Positions 7,403 to 13,529 of a stretch of DNA of 13,529 nt are shown here, piece by piece; positions within the stretch are counted from its first letter, which is position 1; each line of letters opens with the position of its first letter. This stretch comes from DATAEU01 sp046724395. GTDB lineage: Bacteria > Actinomycetota > UBA4738 > HRBIN12. The stretch spans positions 1 through 13,529 of the forward strand of contig JBKOWM010000038.1 in NCBI GenBank assembly GCA_046724395.1, read 5' to 3'. Made by a program: the position numbers and the translations under genes. The notes under the pieces are model-generated. The model was not told the DNA's origin. It did not search any database and saw only the letters and a list, made by a program, of their open reading frames with translations.

Positions 7403-8134
7403 CTACGCCGTCAGTCCGCCGTCGACGGGGATTACAGCGCCGTTTACGTACGAGGCCTCGTTCGACATCAGGAACCGCACAACGGCAGAGACCTCCTCCG
7501 GCCGAGCCGTACGACCGAGCGGCGTCTGGTCGACGTAGTACGCGCGCGCCTGGTCGGTCAGGTGCGAAGTCATCTCGGTGTCGAGCAGGCCGGGGCAGAT
7601 CGCGTTGACGGTGATGCCCTTTGCCCCGACCTCGCGTGCGAGCGACTTCGTCATACCGACGATGGCCGACTTCGAGGCGGCGTAGACCGACTGCCCGGCG
7701 TTGCCGTGCAGCGCGACTGCCGACGAAAGGTTGACGATTCGTCCCCACTTTGTCCGAAGCATCGCCTTGAGCGCCTCGCGCGCGCACAGGAACGAGCCGC
7801 GGACGTTGGTGTCCATCGTCAGCTCGAACGCGTCCATGGGGTACCGGAGCACCAGCCCATCCTTCGAATAGCCCGCGTTGTTCACGAGGCCCGTCACGGG
7901 TCCCAGCGCGGTCGAGACTTCCTTGAACGCCTCGACGATCGACGCCTCGTCGAGCGTGTCCAGACGGATCACCGATCCCGATCCGCCCGCGCGCTCGATC
8001 GCGTCGAGCGTCTCCTTGGCATCGATGTCGCTCGTTCGGTAGCCGACGGCTACCCGCCAACCGTCCGCGGCGAGCGCCTGTGCGCATGCACGGCCTATGC
8101 CCCGCGACGCGCCGGTTACGACGGCGATCCTCAC
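7403..8134 (-). CDS. fabG: 3-oxoacyl-ACP reductase
   Basis: NADPH-dependent short-chain dehydrogenase that reduces 3-ketoacyl-ACP to 3-hydroxyacyl-ACP in each elongation cycle. It has 243 aa from the GTG at 8134. The Rossmann motif TGASRGIG (7-14) and NNAG (85-88) are followed by the catalytic set Asn110, Ser138, Tyr151 and Lys155 (YAASK). Ser, Tyr and Lys fall at the same numbers as in E. coli FabG. PGLLDTEMT and the C-terminal GAVIPVDGGLTA are also typical. The GTG overlaps the fabH stop as GTGA, a classic coupled junction. An in-frame ATG at 8158 would add eight residues and a 28-nt overlap and is less likely. The open frame continues to about 9097 only as a shadow of fabH. Its position inside the fab operon supports a role in fatty acid synthesis rather than another SDR function. 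Confidence 0.94.
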   Translation of the reverse strand: MRIAVVTGASRGIGRACAQALAADGWRVAVGYRTSDIDAKETLDAIERAGGSGSVIRLDTLDEASIVEAFKEVSTALGPVTGLVNNAGYSKDGLVLRYPMDAFELTMDTNVRGSFLCAREALKAMLRTKWGRIVNLSSAVALHGNAGQSVYAASKSAIVGMTKSLAREVGAKGITVNAICPGLLDTEMTSHLTDQARAYYVDQTPLGRTARPEEVSAVVRFLMSNEASYVNGAVIPVDGGLTA

Positions 8135-9138
8135 GGCCTCGGGTCGGGCGAGGTCCATCGGATCAGGTTGGCCCCCCACGCCAATCCGGCGCCGAAGGAC
8201 GTCAACAGGACGAGTGATCCAGCGTGGATCCGGCCGCCCCGCCAGGCGCGGTCCAGGGCGATCGGGATGGAGGCAGCGGACGTGTTGCCGACCTCGGCGA
8301 CGTCGACGACGGCGCGCTCCATCGGAACGCCGAGCCGCTCGGCGACCGCGATCATGATCCGCGCGTTCGCCTGGTGCGGAATGAGGACGTCGACGTCGTC
8401 GGGCCCGTAGCCGGACTTCTCGAGCAGATCGCGACAAGCACTTGTCATCTCGACGACCGCCCGCTTGAACACCTCGCGACCGCTCGGCATGCGGATCGAG
8501 TGGTCGCGCGCGTCGACCGTCTCGTGCGATGCTGGCCTTGCGGTGCCGCCCGCCGGAATGATGAGGATCTCGGCCGCGGTCCCATCGGCGCCAAGGGTCG
8601 AGCCGATAACACCGGGCTCTGCAGACGGGCAGAGCACGAGCGCGCCGGCGCCGTCCCCGAACAGAACGCAGGTGCTCCGGTCGGACAGGTCGAGCACCCG
8701 CGAGAGGACCTCGGCCCCAATCACGACGACGGTCTCGGCGGCGCCGGACTCGACGAACGCGACGCCCGTGGACAGACCGTAGGAGAAGCCGGCGCAGGCG
8801 GCGTTCACATCGAACGCCGGACACGACAGGCCGAGCTTGCGCTGTACCCATACCGCCGTCGCAGGGATTGGCGTGTCGGGGGAGAGCGTCGCGCAAACGA
8901 TGAGGTCGACCTGCTCCGGTGCGATGGCTGCCGACCGGAGCGCGAGCGTTGTCGCCTCGGTCGCCAGGTCGGACGTGGTCTGCTCGCCGCTGGCGAACCG
9001 CCGCTCGGCAATGCCGGTCCGCTCGCGGATCCACTCGTCGCTCGTTTCGACGAGCTCCTCGAAGTCGGTGTTCGGGACGATCCGCTCGGGCAGGCACGAG
9101 CCGACGCCTGCGACGGTCGCGCGGCGGCCAGAGCTCAC
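8131..9138 (-). CDS. fabH: 3-oxoacyl-ACP synthase III (KAS III)
   Basis: Initiates type II fatty acid synthesis by condensing a primer acyl-CoA with malonyl-ACP. It has 335 aa, slightly longer than E. coli FabH. The catalytic triad is visible: Cys115 in NAACAGFSYGL, His255 in PHQANARIM and Asn285 in EVGNTSAASIP. The N-terminal TSDEWIRERTGIAERR and FGDGAGALVL are family hallmarks. The start is GTG at 9138, with GGAG seven bases upstream. The stop overlaps the fabG start by 4 nt. By unaided alignment, the residue corresponding to the primer-pocket Phe87 of E. coli FabH is Ile91 here (SPDTPIPATA), so the primer may be larger than acetyl-CoA, but this is inference. A 58-nt gap separates it from fabD. 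Confidence 0.95.
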   Translation of the reverse strand: MSSGRRATVAGVGSCLPERIVPNTDFEELVETSDEWIRERTGIAERRFASGEQTTSDLATEATTLALRSAAIAPEQVDLIVCATLSPDTPIPATAVWVQRKLGLSCPAFDVNAACAGFSYGLSTGVAFVESGAAETVVVIGAEVLSRVLDLSDRSTCVLFGDGAGALVLCPSAEPGVIGSTLGADGTAAEILIIPAGGTARPASHETVDARDHSIRMPSGREVFKRAVVEMTSACRDLLEKSGYGPDDVDVLIPHQANARIMIAVAERLGVPMERAVVDVAEVGNTSAASIPIALDRAWRGGRIHAGSLVLLTSFGAGLAWGANLIRWTSPDPRP

Positions 9139-9196
9139 GTGGACGCTCCGAGCGCGGACATGAGGGCGAGGATATCGTCCGTACCCCCGCGCCGCC

Positions 9197-10129
9197 TCAC
9201 GTGGTCACCCCGTCGCGCATGCTTGCGGCGAAGGCCATGACCTCGTCCGGCGAGCCGAGCGCGACGGACCGGACGCCGGGGAGATCGCGGCGGACGATTC
9301 TGGTAAGGACCTGCCCGGGACCGGCCTCGGCGAACGTTTCGAAACCCGCCTCCGCCAGCGAGCGCATCGATCGTTCCCACCGCACCGGCGACACGACGTG
9401 ACGGCCCAGCAGCTCGCGGAACGTCTCACCGTCGCTGACGAGCTCGCCCGTGACGTTCGCAACGACGGGAAATCGCGCCGGCTGGAATCGAATCGAGGCG
9501 AGCCTCGCGAGAATTTCATCGGCCGCCGGCGCCATCAGCTCCGAGTGAAAGGCGCCGGCGACGTGCAGGCGGATCGCACGGAGCCCTCGCTTCCTCGCGG
9601 CGGCCTCAGCGCGCTCGACGGCGTCGGGCGAACCCGAGAGCACCACCTGATTGGCTGCGTTTTCATTGGCGATGGCGAGCACGCCGTCGCCGCGCGCCTC
9701 CATGCAGATCCGCTCTGCGTCGTCCGTTGCCGCGCCGATCAACGCCGTCATCGTTCCCGGATGACTCCGCGCGGCGTCCTGCATCGCGTGGCCGCGCACC
9801 ACGACGGCGTCGATCGCCGCCGTGAGATCGAGGATCCCGGCCGCGACGAGCGCGGCATACTCGCCGAGCGAGTGTCCGGCGGCGGCGCGTGCCTCGACGC
9901 CCTCTTCCTCGAGCACCCGGTGCGCCGCGACGTCGCATGCGAGCAGCGCCGGCTGGACGAACTCGGTCGTGGCGAGCGCCTCCTCATCGTGACAGCCCGC
10001 GACGAGGTCGCGGCCGAGGCGCGCCGAGACCTCGTCGAGGACGCGGCGGGCCGCCGGGTGGGCCGCCCACGCATCCGCCATGCCCGCGAACTGGGACCCC
10101 TGTCCCGGAAACAACACGGCGACGCTCAT
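9197..10129 (-). CDS. fabD: Malonyl-CoA:ACP transacylase
   Basis: Transfers malonate from malonyl-CoA to the phosphopantetheine of ACP, supplying the extender for FabH and FabF. It has 310 aa, the usual length. The N-terminal FPGQGSQFAGM (7-17), nucleophile Ser87 in GHSLGEYAALVAAG, Arg112 in VRGHAMQ and His195 in GAFHSELM form the expected active site. The C-terminal EAGPGQVLTRI is also typical. The ATG at 10129 has a good upstream GGGAGG on the minus strand. It is the first gene of the fab cluster and diverges from mreB, so the cluster promoter should lie in the 146-nt region above it. No fatty-acid regulator gene is adjacent, unlike some actinobacterial fab clusters. Confidence 0.96.
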   Translation of the reverse strand: MSVAVLFPGQGSQFAGMADAWAAHPAARRVLDEVSARLGRDLVAGCHDEEALATTEFVQPALLACDVAAHRVLEEEGVEARAAAGHSLGEYAALVAAGILDLTAAIDAVVVRGHAMQDAARSHPGTMTALIGAATDDAERICMEARGDGVLAIANENAANQVVLSGSPDAVERAEAAARKRGLRAIRLHVAGAFHSELMAPAADEILARLASIRFQPARFPVVANVTGELVSDGETFRELLGRHVVSPVRWERSMRSLAEAGFETFAEAGPGQVLTRIVRRDLPGVRSVALGSPDEVMAFAASMRDGVTT

Positions 10130-10173
10130 GCGGCCTCCCGCAGGCGGACGATCGTCACTCGTTCGACCCTAAC

Positions 10174-10186
10174 CGCCGGACCGGCG
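10174..10186. repeat. 13-bp inverted repeat, possible operator
   Basis: CGCCGG-A-CCGGCG is a perfect 6-bp inverted repeat around a single A. It lies just upstream of the putative fabD -10 on the minus strand, where a repressor or activator could bind. In GC-rich DNA such a repeat can arise by chance, so the regulatory role is inference. Confidence 0.3.
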
Positions 10187-10232
10187 CAGAGCACGCCCGT
10201 CGTCCGGCATCTCGTTGCCGCGCACCGCAGAG

Positions 10233-10262
10233 TTGCCAGGTCGTCGACTGGTCCGGTAGAAC
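10233..10262 (+). promoter_or_regulatory. Candidate mreB promoter
   Basis: TTGCCA at 10233-10238 resembles a -35 hexamer and TAGAAC at 10257-10262 a -10, separated by 18 nt. Transcription would begin near 10269, leaving only about six bases before the mreB ATG at 10276. That would be a nearly leaderless message and would explain why no Shine-Dalgarno precedes this ATG. The match to consensus is modest. Confidence 0.3.
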
Positions 10263-10275
10263 AGATGCCGAATCC

Positions 10276-11364
10276 ATGGCCGAGAGGGTTCAGCGAGGAC
10301 TCCCCGTATCCCCGGGAGGCCGCAGCGCGGGCACCGAGGGTTTGTTCGGGTTCCTGGGTCAAGACATGGCGGTCGACCTCGGGACCGCGAACACGCTCGT
10401 CTATGTCCGGCGAAGTGGCATCGTCCTGAACGAGCCCTCCGTCGTGGCGATCAACACGCTTACCGGCGCGATCCTGGCCGTCGGCAACGAGGCCAAGCGG
10501 ATGATCGGCCGAACGCCCTCGCACATCCAGGCCGTTCGTCCGCTCAAGGACGGCGTCATCGCCGACTTCGACGTGACGGAGAAGATGCTTCGTTACTTCA
10601 TCCAGCGCGTGCACAAGCGCAGACTGCTGGCCAAGCCGCGCGTCGTCGTGTGCGTTCCTTCCGGCATCACGGGCGTCGAGCAGCGCGCCGTCGAAGAGGC
10701 GACGATCGCGGCGGGCGCACGCCGCGCGTACATCATCGAGGAGCCCATGGCGGCCGCGATCGGCGCGGGACTGCCGATCCACGAGCCGACTGGCAACATG
10801 ATCGTCGACATCGGCGGCGGGACGACCGAGGTCGCCGTGGTCTCGCTCGGCGGTATCGTCACCTCGACGTCGCTGCGCATCGGCGGCGACGAGCTCGACG
10901 AGTCGATCATCAACTTCGTGAAGAAGGAGTACTCTCTGCTGCTCGGCGAGCGGACGGCAGAGGCGATCAAGCTGGCCATCGCGTCCGTGTATCCGATGCA
11001 GGAGGAGCTGATCGCGGAGATCCCCGGCCGCGACCTCGTCACGGGTCTGCCGAAGACGATCCAGATCACCGACGGCGAGATCCGCCAGGCCATCGAGGAG
11101 CCCGTCACGTCCATCATCGATTCGATCAAGGCGACGCTCGATCGGACGCCGCCGGAGCTCGCTGGCGACATCATGCACAAGGGGATCGTCCTTACCGGCG
11201 GCGGCGCACTATTGCGCGGGCTCGACAAGCGGCTCCGTCACGAGACCGGGATGCCGGTGCACATCGCCGAGAATCCGCTGTCCTCGGTCGCCATCGGCTC
11301 CGGCCGGTGCCTCGAAGAGTTCGAGGTGTTGCAGCGGGTCCTGGTGAGCCCGTCCCGCAGGTAG
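10276..11364 (+). CDS. mreB: Rod shape-determining actin-like protein MreB
   Basis: Bacterial actin homologue that polymerises on the inner face of the membrane and directs lateral wall synthesis. It has 362 aa from the ATG at 10276. The actin-fold nucleotide motifs are intact: DLGTANTLVYV (34-44), VDIGGGTTEVAV (177-188) and VLTGGGALLRGL (305-316). LNEPSVVAIN (51-60) and IIEEPMAAAIGAGLP are typical. The start is uncertain. A TTG at 10342 would give 340 aa beginning FGFLGQDMAVDLG, exactly where MreB proteins usually begin, but it has no usable ribosome binding site. The ATG adds 22 Gly/Arg/Ser-rich residues and may be read from a near-leaderless mRNA. The frame is open upstream to 9889 only as an antisense shadow of fabD. 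mreC follows after 4 nt. Confidence 0.95.
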   Translation: MAERVQRGLPVSPGGRSAGTEGLFGFLGQDMAVDLGTANTLVYVRRSGIVLNEPSVVAINTLTGAILAVGNEAKRMIGRTPSHIQAVRPLKDGVIADFDVTEKMLRYFIQRVHKRRLLAKPRVVVCVPSGITGVEQRAVEEATIAAGARRAYIIEEPMAAAIGAGLPIHEPTGNMIVDIGGGTTEVAVVSLGGIVTSTSLRIGGDELDESIINFVKKEYSLLLGERTAEAIKLAIASVYPMQEELIAEIPGRDLVTGLPKTIQITDGEIRQAIEEPVTSIIDSIKATLDRTPPELAGDIMHKGIVLTGGGALLRGLDKRLRHETGMPVHIAENPLSSVAIGSGRCLEEFEVLQRVLVSPSRR

Positions 11365-11368
11365 CCAC

Positions 11369-12235
11369 GTGGCGCTGTCAAGCCGTTCCCGGAGCCCGCG
11401 GCTCCTCGTGGTGACGCTCGTCGCGATCTCCCTCGTCACGATCACGGTGGATTACCGCGAGCAAGACTCGGGCCCGCTCGCCGCGGCCGGCCGGGCGGCG
11501 CTCGCGATCATCTCGCCCATGCAAGAGGCGGTCTCGAACGTCACCCACCCCGTCGGCAACTTCGTCTCGACGCTCGTCCGGCTGCCCGCGATCCGGCGGG
11601 AGAACGAGCGGCTCCAAAACGAGGTGGACAACCTCAAGTCGAAGATCTCCGTCATCGGCAACGAATCGTCCCGCCTCCACGAGCTCGAGGACCTGTTCGG
11701 CGTGCAACGGTCGCTCGGGCCCAGCACACAAACCGTGGCCGCGCAGGTCATCGCGAACAGCCCATCGAATCTCGAGTGGACGGTCACGATCGGTAAGGGA
11801 TCCGACGTCGGGATCAGCGAGTACGACCCCGTCGTCGTGGGCGATGCGTCTGGTGCGCGGCTGGTCGGCCACGTCGTCCGGGTGAGCGGTGGGGCCGCGG
11901 TCGTGCAGCTCATCGTGGACCCCGAGTCGTTCGTCGCCGGCCGGCTCGACACGGCTCAGACGATGGGGATGGTACAGGGCAACGGCGCGCAGGACATGAG
12001 AATGCGACTGCTGTCGCCAACGGCGGAGGTGACGGCGGGCGACCAGGTCGCGACGGCCGCCTTCGGGATCCAGGGGGTCGGCCGGTCCGAGTACCCGCCG
12101 AACGTTCTGATCGGCACGGTCTCGAGGGTGCTCAAGAGCGACACCGCGACGGAGAAGTACGTGACGGTTCGGCCGGCCGTCGACTTCTCGTCCCTCGACA
12201 TCGTCCTGGTGGTCCTGTCGAATGACGGCGGGTAG
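11369..12235 (+). CDS. mreC: Rod shape-determining protein MreC
   Basis: Bitopic membrane protein that links MreB inside the cell to PBP2 and RodA outside and activates wall elongation. It has 288 aa, normal length. A short cytoplasmic tail (about 1-10) precedes one membrane segment (11-27). A juxtamembrane region and a coiled coil follow (about 74-110, IRRENERLQNEVDNLKSKI). The rest is the extracytoplasmic beta domain with VIANSPSNLEWTVTIGKGSDVG and VVGDASGARLVGHVVRV, a typical MreC stretch. The start is GTG, 4 nt after the mreB stop, with only a weak AGG upstream, so coupling to mreB is likely. mreD follows after 11 nt. Confidence 0.93.
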   Translation: MALSSRSRSPRLLVVTLVAISLVTITVDYREQDSGPLAAAGRAALAIISPMQEAVSNVTHPVGNFVSTLVRLPAIRRENERLQNEVDNLKSKISVIGNESSRLHELEDLFGVQRSLGPSTQTVAAQVIANSPSNLEWTVTIGKGSDVGISEYDPVVVGDASGARLVGHVVRVSGGAAVVQLIVDPESFVAGRLDTAQTMGMVQGNGAQDMRMRLLSPTAEVTAGDQVATAAFGIQGVGRSEYPPNVLIGTVSRVLKSDTATEKYVTVRPAVDFSSLDIVLVVLSNDGG

Positions 12236-12246
12236 CCTCGTAGCTC

Positions 12247-12753
12247 GTGCGTCGCGCGCTCACGCTCACGGCCGTCGTCGTGGCCGCCCTGCTCTTGCAG
12301 ACCACCGTCTTCTCCGACGTCCTCCTGCTCGGCGCACGTCCGGAGCTCCTCTATCTCGTCACGATCGTCTTCGCGATGCTCGAGGGCGCGCCCTCCGGCG
12401 CGATCACCGGGTTCGCGGGTGGGATGGCACAAGACTTCCTGCTGAACCAGCCGAAGGGCATCACGGCGCTGACGCTCACGCTGCTCGGCTATGCGGTCGG
12501 CCTGCTGCGTCAGTACATCGTGAGCCCGTCGTCGCTGCTCCCAGTGTTCCTCGTCTCGATCGGGACGTTCGTCGGGGTCGTGTTCTACGGCGTCGTGTCG
12601 TTCCTGCTCGGGCAGCTCGAGACGTCCTGGATCTACCTGGTTCGCGTCGCGGCGCTGTCGGGCGCGTACAACGCGATCCTGACGCCGATTCTGTACCCGC
12701 TTCTACGCCGGCTGGCCGAGGGGTCCCGCTCGCAGCGCGTCGTGAGGTGGTGA
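12247..12753 (+). CDS. mreD: Rod shape-determining membrane protein MreD
   Basis: Small polytopic membrane protein (168 aa) of the elongasome that partners MreC. It is strongly hydrophobic, with about five predicted membrane spans by eye: roughly residues 6-25, 30-50, 55-90 (one or two), 98-125 and 132-155. The N-terminal LLLQTTVFSDVLLLGARPELL and GFAGGMAQDFLLNQPKG match the MreD pattern in which a loop follows the first helices and precedes a glycine-rich span. The start is GTG at 12247, 11 nt after the mreC stop, without a strong ribosome binding site. MreD is poorly conserved, so its place between mreC and mrdA is part of the evidence. Confidence 0.9.
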   Translation: MRRALTLTAVVVAALLLQTTVFSDVLLLGARPELLYLVTIVFAMLEGAPSGAITGFAGGMAQDFLLNQPKGITALTLTLLGYAVGLLRQYIVSPSSLLPVFLVSIGTFVGVVFYGVVSFLLGQLETSWIYLVRVAALSGAYNAILTPILYPLLRRLAEGSRSQRVVRW

Positions 12754-12754
12754 C

Positions 12755-13529
12755 GTGACCGACGGCCGGTCGACCGTCCGCATCCGCGTCCTGGTGACCC
12801 TCGTGGCGTTCATGTTCGCGTCGCTGTTCACCCGCCTGTGGTTCCTGCAGGTCCTCGCGGCCGAGAAGTACCGCAGCGAGGTCGGCGACCAGATCGTGCG
12901 CACCCTCGAGACCCCGGCCAAGCGGGGTCGCATCATCGACGATCAGGGGAACGTCCTGGTCGACAACCGCGTCAGCCTCGTCATCACCGTCAACCGGGAC
13001 GAGGCGGGGGACCGCCTGAGTCACGTCATCCACGTCTTGGCGAGGGTTTTGCATCTCACGCCGAGCGAGCTCACGGCACGCGTGAACGACGTGCGGTACT
13101 ACCGCTACCAACCTGTTCCTGTCGCCACCGACGTCAACGTGCGGGTCGTCGCGTGGATCATGCAGCACCGGCGCGAGTTCCCCGGAGTTCACTATGTCGA
13201 GATGCCCGTCCGGACGTACCCGGACGGCGACCTCGCTGCGCACGTGCTCGGGTACCTGGGACAGATCACCGAGGACCAGCTGAAGGATCCGGCGTGGTCC
13301 GGGTACGTCGCCGGCGATGTCGTTGGGCAGACGGGCGTCGAGCGCCAGTACGAGCGCCGGCTCGTCGGAACCAAGGGGATCGTGAAGTACCGGGTTAACC
13401 GGTTCGGAGATAACAAGGGCGACATCGGCGAGCAGCCGCCGAAGCCCGGCGACGACCTCGTCCTCACGCTCGACGAGACGATCCAGCGGATCGCGGAAAT
13501 CAGCCTGCAGCAGGGGATCGAGTACGCAC
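12755..13529 (+). CDS. mrdA: Penicillin-binding protein 2, elongasome transpeptidase (3' end outside window)
   Basis: Class B penicillin-binding protein that cross-links new side-wall peptidoglycan with RodA. The frame has no stop before the window ends, so only the first 258 residues are visible. The start is GTG, one base after the mreD TGA, with GAGG at 12744-12747 as ribosome binding site. A short cytoplasmic tail is followed by one membrane anchor (about 9-31). The PBP dimer domain then begins with PAKRGRIIDDQGNVLVDN (54-71), the usual class B signature. Later come MPVRTYPDGDLAAHVLGYLGQ and DVVGQTGVERQYE, again typical, and PKPGDDLVLTLDETIQ leading into the transpeptidase domain. The catalytic SxxK, SxN and KTG motifs lie beyond the window. 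Assignment to PBP2 rather than FtsI rests on the mreBCD context; rodA is expected downstream. Confidence 0.92.
   Translation, partial: MTDGRSTVRIRVLVTLVAFMFASLFTRLWFLQVLAAEKYRSEVGDQIVRTLETPAKRGRIIDDQGNVLVDNRVSLVITVNRDEAGDRLSHVIHVLARVLHLTPSELTARVNDVRYYRYQPVPVATDVNVRVVAWIMQHRREFPGVHYVEMPVRTYPDGDLAAHVLGYLGQITEDQLKDPAWSGYVAGDVVGQTGVERQYERRLVGTKGIVKYRVNRFGDNKGDIGEQPPKPGDDLVLTLDETIQRIAEISLQQGIEYA

Larger units (their letters stand above)
10130..10275. promoter_or_regulatory. Divergent fabD/mreB intergenic control region
   Basis: This 146-nt stretch is the only spacer from which both the leftward fab cluster and the rightward mre cluster could be transcribed. On the minus strand TAGGGT (10166-10171) fits a TAnnnT -10 for fabD, without a good -35. 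On the plus strand TTGCCA (10233-10238) and TAGAAC (10257-10262) with an 18-nt spacer form a weak promoter candidate for mreB. A short inverted repeat lies between them. The role as a promoter region follows from gene direction; the individual elements are only guesses. Confidence 0.6.

Noticed and set aside
7341..8087. Long upstream extension of the acpP reading frame
   Set aside because: It is a shadow of fabG. The strong ribosome binding site and ACP homology fix the start at 7340.
5897..8410. An 837-codon open frame on the plus strand, antisense to fabF, acpP, fabG and part of fabH
   Set aside because: It crosses four well-identified genes. Its product is Arg-, Gly- and Asp-rich low-complexity sequence with no recognisable domain, which is the usual shadow of GC-rich codons read on the opposite strand.
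8135..9097. Long upstream extension of the fabG reading frame
   Set aside because: The extension is fabH read in another frame. FabG homology begins at RIAVVTGASRGIG, and the GTG at 8134 overlaps the fabH stop in the classic way.
9134..9204. Direct repeat CTCACGTGG at 9134-9142 and 9196-9204 flanking the fabD-fabH gap
   Set aside because: It is only nine bases, and both copies coincide with stop or start codon contexts. The palindromic CACGTG core is easily met by chance, and nothing else suggests duplication or a binding site.
9889..10275. Upstream extension of the mreB reading frame into fabD
   Set aside because: It gives Arg/Pro-rich sequence antisense to fabD with no relation to MreB; the MreB fold begins after 10342.

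Overview
The window looks like chromosomal housekeeping DNA from a high-GC, rod-shaped bacterium, most likely an uncultivated or deep-branching member of the Actinomycetota. Three things point that way. GTG and TTG starts are common and third codon positions are overwhelmingly G or C. FolC carries the actinobacterial-looking EVGMGGxWDATN motif. The gene order valS-folC-ndk ... mreB-mreC-mreD-mrdA also matches the order I know from Streptomyces and relatives. The genus cannot be named from the sequence.

Layout. (1) Positions 1-5859, plus strand: the 3' part of valS (5' end outside the window), folC, ndk and a beta-lactamase-fold serine hydrolase. The first three are separated by 3-4 nt and are probably co-transcribed. 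(2) Positions 5864-10129, minus strand: a type II fatty acid synthesis cluster transcribed in the order fabD-fabH-fabG-acpP-fabF, with overlapping stop/start codons at fabH/fabG and acpP/fabF. It meets the serine hydrolase tail to tail, with only 4 nt between the stop codons. (3) Positions 10130-10275: a 146-nt divergent control region between fabD and mreB. (4) Positions 10276-13529, plus strand: the elongasome genes mreB, mreC, mreD and the 5' part of mrdA (PBP2), which runs off the end of the window with no stop codon.

How the genes work together. ValS charges tRNA-Val, FolC makes and polyglutamates folate, and Ndk balances nucleoside triphosphates. FabD loads malonate onto AcpP, FabH primes the chain with acyl-CoA, FabF elongates it and FabG reduces the 3-keto intermediate. 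The dehydratase and enoyl reductase (FabZ/FabI types) and acetyl-CoA carboxylase are not in the window. MreB, MreC, MreD and PBP2 form the core of the lateral-wall elongation machine. The short divergent region could allow membrane lipid supply and side-wall synthesis to be controlled together, but that is inference.

Nothing here is a clear new defence, mobile or RNA system. The points most worth a second look are: the insertion of an inverted fab operon plus an unusual serine hydrolase into a usually compact valS-folC-ndk-mre-mrdA block; the hydrolase itself, which has no signal peptide and carries an unassigned region of about 200 residues at its C-terminus; the fabD/mreB divergent region with a 13-bp inverted repeat; and a possible change in the FabH primer pocket. 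There is no gene-free stretch longer than 150 nt. I saw no tRNA, rRNA, CRISPR, insertion sequence or convincing terminator.
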